Of a stretch of DNA of 16,886 nt, positions 1-7,360 are shown piece by piece (positions within the stretch are counted from its first letter, which is position 1; each line of letters begins with the position of its first letter). This DNA is from Ga0074130 sp035565355 (GTDB lineage: Bacteria > Pseudomonadota > Gammaproteobacteria > Burkholderiales > Rhodocyclaceae): assembly GCA_035565355.1 (NCBI GenBank), contig DATMSM010000023.1, positions 1-16,886 of the forward strand, read 5' to 3'. Below the pieces are notes generated by a model that worked only from the letters and a program-made list of their open reading frames with translations, had not been told where the DNA came from and did no database searches. The position numbers were made by a program, and so were the translations under genes.

Positions 1-2511
1 ACTGCCCCGGCACCCACCCCGCAATCCGCGGCCCTTGCTTCCGCTCCCGCGGCACCGAACCGTCCGGCCAATACGCCGCCGGCCCAGGTAACAGCATTGA
101 ACATGCCGCCCTTGCGGGTTGATCCGGCCCTGCTGGGCCAGGCTGTGCCGACTGCCGTGGCGGCAAACACTGTTCCAGCACCGCCGCTCGTCAGCGGCGA
201 GCGCCTGCCGCCGCTTTATTCCGCCCATGTGGAGGCCGGCCGCCTGCCGCCACCGCCGGGTTACCAGAAAGTACCGCACGACCCGAATGCCAAGGCGCCG
301 GTCTATATCACGGCCGATCGTCTCAACGGCACCACCGACCAGACCATCGTCGCTGAAGGCAGCGTGGAACTGCAACAGCGCGATATAACGCTGACGGCGG
401 ACAAGGTCACCTACTGGCAACTGGATGAAGAAGCCGAGGCCGAAGGCAATGTGGTGCTCACTCGTCCCGATGCGCGCATCACGGGCCCCAAGACGCGCAT
501 GAGTCTGGAAGACGAGTCCGGTTACTTCGAGCAGCCGGTGTACACGATACAGCGCGAGGCAGTGCTGCGGCAGAAGACAACCCAGCGCGCAGCCAACATC
601 CGCCCGCTGCACCCCGGCATGCTGGATGTCATGGCGCCGCAGCAGGTAACGACCACGGGCAGCGGCAAGGCTGAGCGCCTGGATCTGGAGGGTGAAGGCC
701 AGTATCGCTTCACGAATGCCACCTACAGCACCTGTCCGGCCGGCGACAACCAGGACTGGTATGCGCAAGTATCCGACCTCAAGCTCGACTACGATCGCGA
801 GGTCGGCGACGGCAGTGATGCACGCATCTATTTCAAGGGCGTACCCTTCCTGTACACGCCCGTCATGTCCTTCTCGCTCAACAATCAGCGCAAAACCGGC
901 CTGCTGGCCCCCACCTTAGGTGCCAACTCCAGGGTCGGCTTCCAGTATTTCCAGCCCTTCTACTGGAATATCGCGCCCAATATGGACGCCACCATTACCT
1001 CACGGGCGATGTCCAAGCGCGGCCTGCAGCTGGCCGGCGAGTTGCGCTATCTCGACTACAACTACTCGGGCAACTCGCGCTTCGAATATCTGCCCAAGGA
1101 CAACGATACGGGTGAGGCCCGTTATGCCTATTCGGTCAGGCACAACCAGAATCTAGGCAACGGCTTCAGCACCAACCTGAATTTAAGCGGCGTTTCCGAC
1201 GCCACCTATTTCACGGACATGTCCACCCAGATCGCCAATGTGTCGCGGGTCAACCTGCTGCGTCAGGCGTCGCTTAACTACAGTGCAAGCTGGTGGTCTA
1301 CAAACCTGGTCCTGCAAAAGTACCAGACGCTGCAGATCCCGGACCGGCCGACGGTCACCACTCCCTATGCCAGCCTGCCGCGCATCAATCTGAATGCGGC
1401 GCGCTACGACCTGCCGGGCAGCCTGGCTTTCAATCTGCAGGGCGAGTACGTCAATTTCTCGCACCCGACCCGAGTCGAAGGCCAGCGTATGACGTTCTAC
1501 CCGCAACTGTCGCTGCCGCTGCAAAGCACCGCCTTCTACATCACGCCCAAGATCGGCGTGCATTCCACAAGCTACAGTCTGGAGCGGCAGGAGCCGGGGC
1601 TGCCCGACAGCATCAACCGGACCGTGCCCATCTTCAGCGTGGACAGCGGCGTCACCTTCGAACGCGACATGCAGTGGAAGGACTCGACCTATACCCAGAC
1701 GCTGGAACCACGGCTGTACTACGTCAACATCCCCAATCGGGACCAGAGCAATATTCCGATTTTTGACACGGCGCAGGCCGACTTCAATTTTGCGCAGATC
1801 TTCTCGGAGAATCGCTACGTCGGCAAGGACCGCATTGGCGACGCCAATCAATTGACGGCAGCGGTCACTTCGCGCCTGATCGACCCTGACACGGGCGTCG
1901 AGCTGATCCGCGCCATGCTCGGCCAACGCTACTACTTCAGCGATCAGAGAGTGACGTTGAATTCGCCCACCAATCCGAACGCCGAGGTCGCCCGCACCGA
2001 ACGCGACGCCGACCTGCTGGCCGCCGTCACAGGCCTGGTCGCACCCAGGACCTATCTTGACGCCGGCGTGCAGTACAACCCGCGCGACAATCAGACCGAG
2101 CGCTTCAACGTCATGGCGCGCTATCAGCCGGAAATCGGCAAGGTGCTCAATGGCGGCTATCGTTACACGCGCGAGATGCTCGGCCAGGTCGACATTTCCG
2201 GGCAATGGCCCCTCGGTGGCGGCTGGACGGCCGTGGGACGCTACAATTACTCGACCCGAGACAATCGGGCCATCGAAGTCGTGGCGGGCCTCGAGTACAA
2301 CGGCGGCTGCTGGGCCATCCGTGGCTTGCTGCAACGCCTGTCCACGACTGCTCAGTCGGAAATCACATCGTTCTTTATCCAGCTGGAGCTGAGCGGCTTC
2401 TCCAGCATCGGCTCCAACCCGGCCACCGTTCTTCGTCGCACCGTCCCTGGCTATAGCCGCAACTATGGCTACAACGACTCGGGTAGCGACGACGACTCCT
2501 CTTATTACTAG
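1..2511 (+). CDS. lptD: LPS-assembly protein LptD, 5'-partial
   Basis: LptD is the outer-membrane beta-barrel that, with LptE, inserts lipopolysaccharide into the outer leaflet. The frame is open from base 1, so the gene starts upstream of the window. The ATG at 97 is probably internal: no signal peptide follows it, and the residues before it form a Pro/Ala-rich linker. In order (codon 1 = base 1) I see the Pro/Ala linker, an OstA/LptA-like jellyroll from about residue 100 (VYITADRLNG, ITLTADKVTYW), then the barrel with the family signature YWNIAPNMDATIT (bases 961-999). Only two cysteines are visible: C245 (YSTC, base 733) and C770 (GGCW, base 2308). They correspond to E. coli C173 and C725. 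About 33 extra residues seem to sit before the YSTC motif (bases 562-666) compared with E. coli. It ends in TAG, 31 bp before surA, as in the usual lptD-surA operon. The identity is very secure. Confidence 0.96.
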   Translation, partial: TAPAPTPQSAALASAPAAPNRPANTPPAQVTALNMPPLRVDPALLGQAVPTAVAANTVPAPPLVSGERLPPLYSAHVEAGRLPPPPGYQKVPHDPNAKAPVYITADRLNGTTDQTIVAEGSVELQQRDITLTADKVTYWQLDEEAEAEGNVVLTRPDARITGPKTRMSLEDESGYFEQPVYTIQREAVLRQKTTQRAANIRPLHPGMLDVMAPQQVTTTGSGKAERLDLEGEGQYRFTNATYSTCPAGDNQDWYAQVSDLKLDYDREVGDGSDARIYFKGVPFLYTPVMSFSLNNQRKTGLLAPTLGANSRVGFQYFQPFYWNIAPNMDATITSRAMSKRGLQLAGELRYLDYNYSGNSRFEYLPKDNDTGEARYAYSVRHNQNLGNGFSTNLNLSGVSDATYFTDMSTQIANVSRVNLLRQASLNYSASWWSTNLVLQKYQTLQIPDRPTVTTPYASLPRINLNAARYDLPGSLAFNLQGEYVNFSHPTRVEGQRMTFYPQLSLPLQSTAFYITPKIGVHSTSYSLERQEPGLPDSINRTVPIFSVDSGVTFERDMQWKDSTYTQTLEPRLYYVNIPNRDQSNIPIFDTAQADFNFAQIFSENRYVGKDRIGDANQLTAAVTSRLIDPDTGVELIRAMLGQRYYFSDQRVTLNSPTNPNAEVARTERDADLLAAVTGLVAPRTYLDAGVQYNPRDNQTERFNVMARYQPEIGKVLNGGYRYTREMLGQVDISGQWPLGGGWTAVGRYNYSTRDNRAIEVVAGLEYNGGCWAIRGLLQRLSTTAQSEITSFFIQLELSGFSSIGSNPATVLRRTVPGYSRNYGYNDSGSDDDSSYY

Positions 2512-2533
2512 CAACTCGCAGGACCCGCCTGAT

Positions 2534-2538
2534 GGAGG
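2534..2538 (+). promoter_or_regulatory. Shine-Dalgarno site that fixes the surA start
   Basis: GGAGG lies 4 bases before the ATG at 2543. It selects this start over an open frame that runs further upstream into the end of lptD, and the protein beginning here has a textbook signal peptide. Confidence 0.8.
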
Positions 2539-2542
2539 CACC

Positions 2543-3835
2543 ATGAAGTTTTTCCCGTTCCTGACCGCGCTGCTGCTGGCGGCTCCCACCTTCGCCCAGG
2601 CCAACAGACTACCGATCGAGGCAGACCGCGTCATCGCCGTCGTCAACAACGAGGCCGTGACTCTTTACGAGCTGCGTACACGTGTCAGCAGCGTCGAGCA
2701 CAATCTACGCCGCCAGGGCACACCCATGCCAGCGGCCGAGGTGCTGGAGCGCCAGGTGCTGGAACGCATCATCGTAGACAGGCTGCAGATGCAATCCGCC
2801 ACCGAGCTCGGCATGAAAATCGGCGACAGCGATCTTGACATGGCATTGCGGCGTATCGCAGAAAACAACAAGCTGACACTGGAGCAATTCAAGCAGGCGC
2901 TCGAGAAGGACGGCATTCCTTGGGCCAAGTTCCGCGAGGAGATCCGCCAGGAAATTACCGTATCCCGATTGCGCGACCGCGAGGTCGACAGCCGCATTAC
3001 CATTTCCGAGGGCGAGATTGACAACTACCTCAGCAGTGCCGAAGCGCGCGGAGACAGCGCCGAATATCGCTTGTCCCACATTATCGTGCGCCTGCCAGAG
3101 CAAGCCGGCCCCGAGCAGATTGCGCGCCTGCGCAGCCGCATCGTCGAAGCGCAACAGCGCCTGCAGCAGGGCGAAGAGTTCGCCAAGATCGCCGCAGCCT
3201 ACTCCGATGCGCCGGATGCGCTTTCCGGCGGCAATCTCGGCGTTCGCCCCATCGATCGCCTGCCCACGCTGTATGCCGATGCCGCCTCCAAGCTACAGCC
3301 CGGGCAGCTCAGCGAGATCCTGCGCAGCTCAGCCGGTTTTCACCTGATCAAGCTGGTGGAAAAGCGCGGTGGCAAGCTGGCACCGAAGAACAAACAGCAA
3401 ACGCATGCGCGCCACATTCTCATCAAGACCACCGAACTCGTCAGTGATGGCGAAGCCAAGCGCAAGATCGATGAAATCAAGACCAGGCTGAACAACGGGG
3501 CCAGCTTTGCGGAGCTCGCCAAGCAGTACTCCAACGACATGTCCGCTTCCAAGGGCGGCGACCTTGGCTGGCTCGACCAGGGCGCGACCGTGCCCGAGTT
3601 CGAGCAGGCCATGAATGAATTGCCGCTCAATACCGTCAGCGCCCCTGTCAAGTCGCCTTTCGGCTGGCACCTGATCGAGGTACAAGAGCGCCGCACCAAG
3701 GAAGGTGGTCAGGAGCAGTTGCGCCAGGCCGCTCGCCAGGCCCTGCGCGACCGCAAGGCCGATGAAGCCTATGAAGACTGGCTGCGCCAGTTACGCGATC
3801 GCGCTTATGTCGAATACCGTCTTGAAGAGCGCTGA
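2543..3835 (+). CDS. surA: Periplasmic chaperone and peptidyl-prolyl isomerase SurA
   Basis: SurA escorts unfolded outer-membrane proteins, LptD among them, across the periplasm to the BAM complex. The 430-residue protein opens with a signal peptide (residues 1-20: basic K2, hydrophobic FFPFLTALLLAAP, AxA-type site AQA before N21). The SurA N-terminal chaperone domain follows to about residue 165. Two parvulin domains come next: the first at about 172-276 (YRLSHIIVRLP ... GFHLIKLVEKRG), the second at about 285-383 (THARHILIKT ... GGDLGWLDQG ... PFGWHLIEVQERR). A short C-terminal helical segment closes it. Length and domain order match the family (E. coli about 428 residues). It follows lptD by 31 bp, and its last 29 bp overlap pdxA, so it is almost certainly cotranscribed with both. 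The frame also reads upstream to 2465, but that extension lies inside lptD and would bury the signal peptide. Confidence 0.96.
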   Translation: MKFFPFLTALLLAAPTFAQANRLPIEADRVIAVVNNEAVTLYELRTRVSSVEHNLRRQGTPMPAAEVLERQVLERIIVDRLQMQSATELGMKIGDSDLDMALRRIAENNKLTLEQFKQALEKDGIPWAKFREEIRQEITVSRLRDREVDSRITISEGEIDNYLSSAEARGDSAEYRLSHIIVRLPEQAGPEQIARLRSRIVEAQQRLQQGEEFAKIAAAYSDAPDALSGGNLGVRPIDRLPTLYADAASKLQPGQLSEILRSSAGFHLIKLVEKRGGKLAPKNKQQTHARHILIKTTELVSDGEAKRKIDEIKTRLNNGASFAELAKQYSNDMSASKGGDLGWLDQGATVPEFEQAMNELPLNTVSAPVKSPFGWHLIEVQERRTKEGGQEQLRQAARQALRDRKADEAYEDWLRQLRDRAYVEYRLEER

Positions 3836-4781
3836 CCTCCCGACCATCGTCATCACTTCGGGCGAGCCGGCCGGCATCGGGCCCGATATCTGTCTCGCGC
3901 TGGCTAAACACAAGTTCCAGGCCCGGCTGGTGGTACTTGGCGACCGTGATCTGTTTGCGCAACGCGCACAACAACTCGGGCTCACGGATCGCGTGCTGGA
4001 AATCGAGCATATTCCTCTGCGCGCCCCTTGCCAGAGCGGTGTCTTGAACGCCGCCAACGCGCCCTACGTGCTGGATCTGCTGGATCGCGCCATCGCCGGC
4101 TGCCAGTCGGGGAAGTACGCCGCCATGGTCACCGCTCCCGTACACAAGGGCATCATCAACGAGGCCGGCATCGCCTTTACTGGCCATACCGAATACCTCG
4201 CCGAAAAGACCGGCACCCCGCGCGTCGTCATGATGCTGGCCGACATGCATGGCAATTCAGGTCTGCGCGTCGCGCTGGCGACCACGCATCTTGCCCTCAA
4301 GGACGTAGCGGCCGCAATCACGCGCGAGGAGCTGACGACAACATTGCGTATCCTGCACGCCGACCTGGTGCACAAATTCGGCATCGCGAATCCGAAAATC
4401 CTCGTCGCCGGCCTCAATCCGCATGCCGGTGAGGACGGCCATATGGGGCGCGAGGAAATCGACGTCATCGCCCCCGTGATCGCCGCGCTCAAGGCTGAAG
4501 GCATGAATCTCGTCGGCCCCCTGCCGGCCGACACGCTATTTACGAAAAACTGTCTGGCCGGCTCGCATGCGCAGCTCGCCATGTACCACGACCAAGGCCT
4601 GGCCGTGCTCAAGTTTGCCGCCTTCGAAGAAGGCATCAACATCACGCTGGGTCTACCCATCGTGCGCACCTCGGTCGATCACGGCACCGCCCTCGATCTG
4701 GCCGGCAGCGGTCGCGCCGATGCGCGCAGCTTGCTCGCGGCTATCGATGCCGCGCTGGCAATGAGTACATCAAGGGGTTGA
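3807..4781 (+). CDS. pdxA: 4-hydroxythreonine-4-phosphate dehydrogenase PdxA
   Basis: PdxA is the NAD-dependent, metal-dependent dehydrogenase of de novo pyridoxal 5'-phosphate synthesis. It oxidises 4-phosphohydroxy-L-threonine to a product that PdxJ then uses. The 324-residue protein shows TSGEPAGIGPDI near the start, TAPVHKGIINEAG, FTGHTEYLAE, GLNPHAGEDGHMG, MYHDQGLAVLKF and RTSVDHGTALDLAG. H161, H206 and H261 line up at a constant offset of five with the E. coli metal ligands H166, H211 and H266, so the active site is intact. The ATG at 3807 is chosen because it puts the first strand (PTIVITSGEP) close to the N-terminus, as in the family. It overlaps the end of surA by 29 bp and has no good Shine-Dalgarno, which suggests translational coupling. 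A TTG at 3822 is an alternative start. The position after surA is the common proteobacterial order. Confidence 0.94.
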   Translation: MSNTVLKSADLPTIVITSGEPAGIGPDICLALAKHKFQARLVVLGDRDLFAQRAQQLGLTDRVLEIEHIPLRAPCQSGVLNAANAPYVLDLLDRAIAGCQSGKYAAMVTAPVHKGIINEAGIAFTGHTEYLAEKTGTPRVVMMLADMHGNSGLRVALATTHLALKDVAAAITREELTTTLRILHADLVHKFGIANPKILVAGLNPHAGEDGHMGREEIDVIAPVIAALKAEGMNLVGPLPADTLFTKNCLAGSHAQLAMYHDQGLAVLKFAAFEEGINITLGLPIVRTSVDHGTALDLAGSGRADARSLLAAIDAALAMSTSRG

Positions 4782-4784
4782 TGC

Positions 4785-5579
4785 ATGTGCCAGTTGCTGG
4801 GCATGAACTGCAATACGCCCACTGATATCTGTTTTTCCTTTGCCGGCTTTCGCACCCGCGGCGGTCTCACCGATCATCACAGGGACGGCTGGGGCATCGC
4901 CTTCTTCGAGGGCAAGGGTTGCCGCTCCTTCATCGATGTTCAGCAAGCGAGCGATTCACCGGTGGCCGAGCTCGTGCGCCAGTATCCGATCAAGTCGACC
5001 AATGTTATCTCGCACATCCGCAAGGCAACGCAAGGACGCATTGCGCTGGAGAACACGCACCCGTTCCAGCGCGAACTCTGGGGTCGGCACTGGGTGTTCG
5101 CGCACAACGGCGACCTGAAGGATTTCGATCCCAGACTGGTGGGTCCTTACCAGCCCGTCGGCGACACCGATTCCGAACGCGCCTTCTGCTACCTGCTCCA
5201 TCATCTGCGCAACGAATTCGCCAGCGCCCCCAGCCCTGAACGCATGTTCCCGGTGCTGCGGGAGCTGACGGCGCGCATTGCCGGCCATGGCGAATTCAAC
5301 TTCCTGCTGTCCAACGGCGACTTCCTGTTCGCGCATCGCGCCAGCAAGCTGAGCTACATCATCCGCCAGGCCCCCTTCGCCACAGCACACCTCACGGACG
5401 ACGATCTGAGCATAGACTTCAACGAGGTCGCCAATGTTGATGACCGTGTCGCCGTTGTCGCCACCCTACCGCTGACCGACAATGAAACCTGGACCAGCTT
5501 CGAGGACCAGACCTTGAATCTCTTCGTCAATGGCCAGCTTGTCATGAGCGACAGCACACAAACCTCGCCCCGGAACTGA
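4785..5579 (+). CDS. Class II glutamine amidotransferase, YafJ-like, role unknown
   Basis: This 264-residue N-terminal-nucleophile amidotransferase probably hydrolyses glutamine and passes ammonia to an unidentified acceptor. After Met removal the catalytic Cys2 (MCQLLGMNCN) becomes the N-terminus, which fixes the start. Further GATase II landmarks are DGWGIAF (34-40), SHIRKAT (76-82), HPF (92-94), FAHNGDL (105-111) and DTDSER (127-132). There is no synthase, isomerase or acceptor domain, so it is not GlmS, PurF, AsnB or GltB. It resembles the stand-alone YafJ group, whose substrate I do not know. AAGGGG at 4772-4777 is a good ribosome site. It starts 3 bp after the pdxA stop and ends 2 bp before rsmA, so it is an integral member of this operon. 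The family call is secure; the function is not. Confidence 0.85.
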   Translation: MCQLLGMNCNTPTDICFSFAGFRTRGGLTDHHRDGWGIAFFEGKGCRSFIDVQQASDSPVAELVRQYPIKSTNVISHIRKATQGRIALENTHPFQRELWGRHWVFAHNGDLKDFDPRLVGPYQPVGDTDSERAFCYLLHHLRNEFASAPSPERMFPVLRELTARIAGHGEFNFLLSNGDFLFAHRASKLSYIIRQAPFATAHLTDDDLSIDFNEVANVDDRVAVVATLPLTDNETWTSFEDQTLNLFVNGQLVMSDSTQTSPRN

Positions 5580-5581
5580 AC

Positions 5582-6364
5582 ATGCAAGAACATCGCGCCC
5601 GAAAACGCTTCGGGCAGAACTTCCTGTCATCCCCTGGCGTCATCGCCAACATCGTCTCGGCCATCAATCCCCAGGCAGACGACTGCATGGTCGAGATCGG
5701 CCCGGGCCTGGGGGCCATGACCGTGCCGCTGATGGCGGCGCTCACGCATCTGCACGTGGTCGAGATTGATCGCGACCTGATTGCCCGGCTCAAGGAAAAT
5801 CACAGCCGCGACAAACTCACCATCCACGAAGGCGACGCACTTGAGTTCGACTTCGGCGCTATCCAACCCGTAGCTGAAAAGAAAATCCGCATTGTCGGCA
5901 ACCTGCCCTACAACATCTCAACGCCAATACTCTTTCACCTGAGCAGCTTCGCGAACAAGGTCAAGGACATGCACTTCATGCTGCAGAAGGAAGTCGTGGA
6001 TCGCATGGTCGCCGAGCCTGGGGGCAGCGAGTTCGGACGCCTCTCGGTCATGCTGCAATATCGCTACGATATGGATCGGCTCTTCATCGTGCCGCCCGGC
6101 GCCTTCGTGCCCGCGCCCAAGGTGGATTCGGCCATCGTGCGCATGATTCCCAAGCCAGCAGCTGCGCTCACGGCCCGGGACGAAGCTTTGTTCGGCGATG
6201 TCGTCACCGCCGCTTTCTCGCAGCGCCGCAAGATGCTGCGCAATACACTCAAGGGCATCATCAGCGAGGCCGGCCTGGAGGCGCTGGGGATTGCCCCTAC
6301 GGCACGCGCCGAGACCTTGCCCGTCAGCGATTACATCCGTATCGCCAACTCGCTGACCGGATAA
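5582..6364 (+). CDS. rsmA: 16S rRNA dimethyladenosine transferase RsmA (KsgA)
   Basis: RsmA transfers four methyl groups from S-adenosylmethionine to two adjacent adenosines in the 3'-terminal helix of 16S rRNA (A1518/A1519 in E. coli), a late check on 30S assembly. The 260-residue protein begins with the typical RARKRFGQNFL motif (5-15). It has the SAM-binding EIGPGLGAMT (38-47), VVEIDRDL (59-66), the catalytic motif IV NLPYNIS (107-113) and the lower-domain FVPAPKVDSAIVRM segment. Length and motif order match the family. The ATG is 2 bp after the amidotransferase stop with no clear Shine-Dalgarno, so translation is probably coupled to the preceding gene. apaG, which follows rsmA in some gammaproteobacteria, is absent. 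The operon ends here facing xthA with only 3 bp between the stops. Confidence 0.96.
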   Translation: MQEHRARKRFGQNFLSSPGVIANIVSAINPQADDCMVEIGPGLGAMTVPLMAALTHLHVVEIDRDLIARLKENHSRDKLTIHEGDALEFDFGAIQPVAEKKIRIVGNLPYNISTPILFHLSSFANKVKDMHFMLQKEVVDRMVAEPGGSEFGRLSVMLQYRYDMDRLFIVPPGAFVPAPKVDSAIVRMIPKPAAALTARDEALFGDVVTAAFSQRRKMLRNTLKGIISEAGLEALGIAPTARAETLPVSDYIRIANSLTG

Positions 6365-6367
6365 AGC

Positions 6368-7135
6368 TTAAAGCCTGATGTCGGCGATCACCGGCGCGTG
6401 ATCCGACGGTCGCTCCAGCTTGCGCGGCGCCTTGTCCACTACGCTGGACACACAGGCCTTGGACAGCGGCTCCGACAGGAGAATGTGATCGATCCGCATC
6501 CCCAGATTGCGGCGGAAGCCCATCATGCGGTAATCCCACCATGAGAAGATTTTTTCCGGCTGATCGAACAGCCGGAAGGAATCGTTCAGGCCAAGATCGA
6601 GCAGGGCCTTGAAGGCAGCACGCTCCGGCTCGGAGCAAAGGATCTTGCCCTCCCAGGCGGCCGGGTCATGCACATCGCGATCATCCGGCGCAATGTTGTA
6701 GTCACCGAGCAGCGCCAGCTTCGGATACTTGACCATCTCCACGCGCAGCCATTCCGTGAGCGCGGCAAACCAGCGCAGCTTGTATGCGTACTTCTCCGAA
6801 CCGACTTCGCTGCCATTCGGCATATAGGCGCAGATAATGCGCACGTCGCCGACAGTCGCGGCGATGATGCGCTTCTGGTGATCGTCGAAGTCGGGAATAT
6901 CCAGATGCAGCTCAGTCGTCGGCAGACGCGACAGGATGGCCACGCCGTTATAGGTCTTCTGCCCGTTATGGAATGCCTTGTAGCCGGCTGCCTCGATCTC
7001 GGCAAACGGGAAGCCCTTGTCCTCGGTCTTGGTCTCCTGCAGACAGACGACATCAGGCTGTTGCTGCTGCAGCCAATCGAGCAGATGCGGCAAGCGAACC
7101 TTGAGGGAATTGACGTTCCAGGCAGCGATTTTCAT
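6368..7135 (-). CDS. xthA: Exodeoxyribonuclease III (AP endonuclease)
   Basis: This is a DNA repair enzyme of the ExoIII/APE family that cuts the backbone 5' of abasic sites and degrades duplex DNA from 3' ends. The 255-residue protein starts MKIAAWNVNSLKVR, the standard N-terminus. E34 (LQETK), D145 and N147 (GDYNIAP), D216 (MRIDHILLS) and D245/H246 (SDHAP) cover the catalytic and metal-binding set, so it should be active. The reading frame continues upstream of the chosen ATG, but only into the palindromic repeat element, so that extension is not believed. The stop is 3 bp from the convergent rsmA stop and I see no terminator hairpin between them. The 5' side is odd: the repeat element begins 11 bp upstream of the ATG and there is no Shine-Dalgarno. 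The xthA promoter and leader must therefore lie in or beyond the element. Confidence 0.95.
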   Translation of the reverse strand: MKIAAWNVNSLKVRLPHLLDWLQQQQPDVVCLQETKTEDKGFPFAEIEAAGYKAFHNGQKTYNGVAILSRLPTTELHLDIPDFDDHQKRIIAATVGDVRIICAYMPNGSEVGSEKYAYKLRWFAALTEWLRVEMVKYPKLALLGDYNIAPDDRDVHDPAAWEGKILCSEPERAAFKALLDLGLNDSFRLFDQPEKIFSWWDYRMMGFRRNLGMRIDHILLSEPLSKACVSSVVDKAPRKLERPSDHAPVIADIRL

Positions 7136-7199
7136 GGCGGCGATCGAGGGCGTATTCTTAGCTAGGAGACGAGTGCGAATGGGTAAATCGGGATGCAGT

Positions 7200-7250
7200 G
7201 CAAGGCACGAGCGACGCGGCGTAGTCATCTACGCAAGGAACGAGTAACGC
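7200..7250 (+). repeat. Arm A core: 18-bp direct repeats flanking a hairpin
   Basis: Two related 18-mers, 7200-7217 (GCAAGGCACGAGCGACGC) and 7233-7250 (GCAAGGAACGAGTAACGC), match at 15 of 18 positions and flank the hairpin at 7219-7234. The second copy begins inside the hairpin's right foot. The same plan recurs in arm B on the other strand, where the counterparts are 7345-7360 and 7309-7324. Confidence 0.75.
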
Positions 7251-7308
7251 CGCAATGCGCCCGATTTTACCTATTCCCTTCGGGTTGCTGCAAAATGCCG
7301 TGTCTGCT

Positions 7309-7360
7309 GCGTTGCGTTCCTTGCGAAGAGAATCACTCTTCGCTGCGTCGCGCGCCTTGC
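7309..7360 (-). repeat. Arm B core: inverted, diverged copy of the arm A core
   Basis: Read on the minus strand, 7360-7345 is GCAAGGCGCGCGACGC and 7324-7309 is GCAAGGAACGCAACGC, each two bases shorter than its arm A counterpart. Between them is the 8-bp hairpin at 7323-7343. The loops and hairpin stems of the two arms differ in sequence while the pairing is kept. Confidence 0.75.

Noticed and set aside
97..99. ATG at 97 as the lptD start
   Set aside because: The frame is open to base 1, no signal peptide follows 97, and LptD must be exported. The true start is upstream of the window.
1183..2649. Long minus-strand open frame opposite lptD (488 codons)
   Set aside because: It is antisense to a secure LptD and has no recognisable domain. 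It is a mirror of GC-biased codons.
7200..7360. Repeats in the element as a CRISPR array or attC-type integron site
   Set aside because: There are only two direct copies per arm, the spacing is filled by a hairpin instead of unique spacers, and no cas or integrase gene is near. The core sites of attC are not evident.
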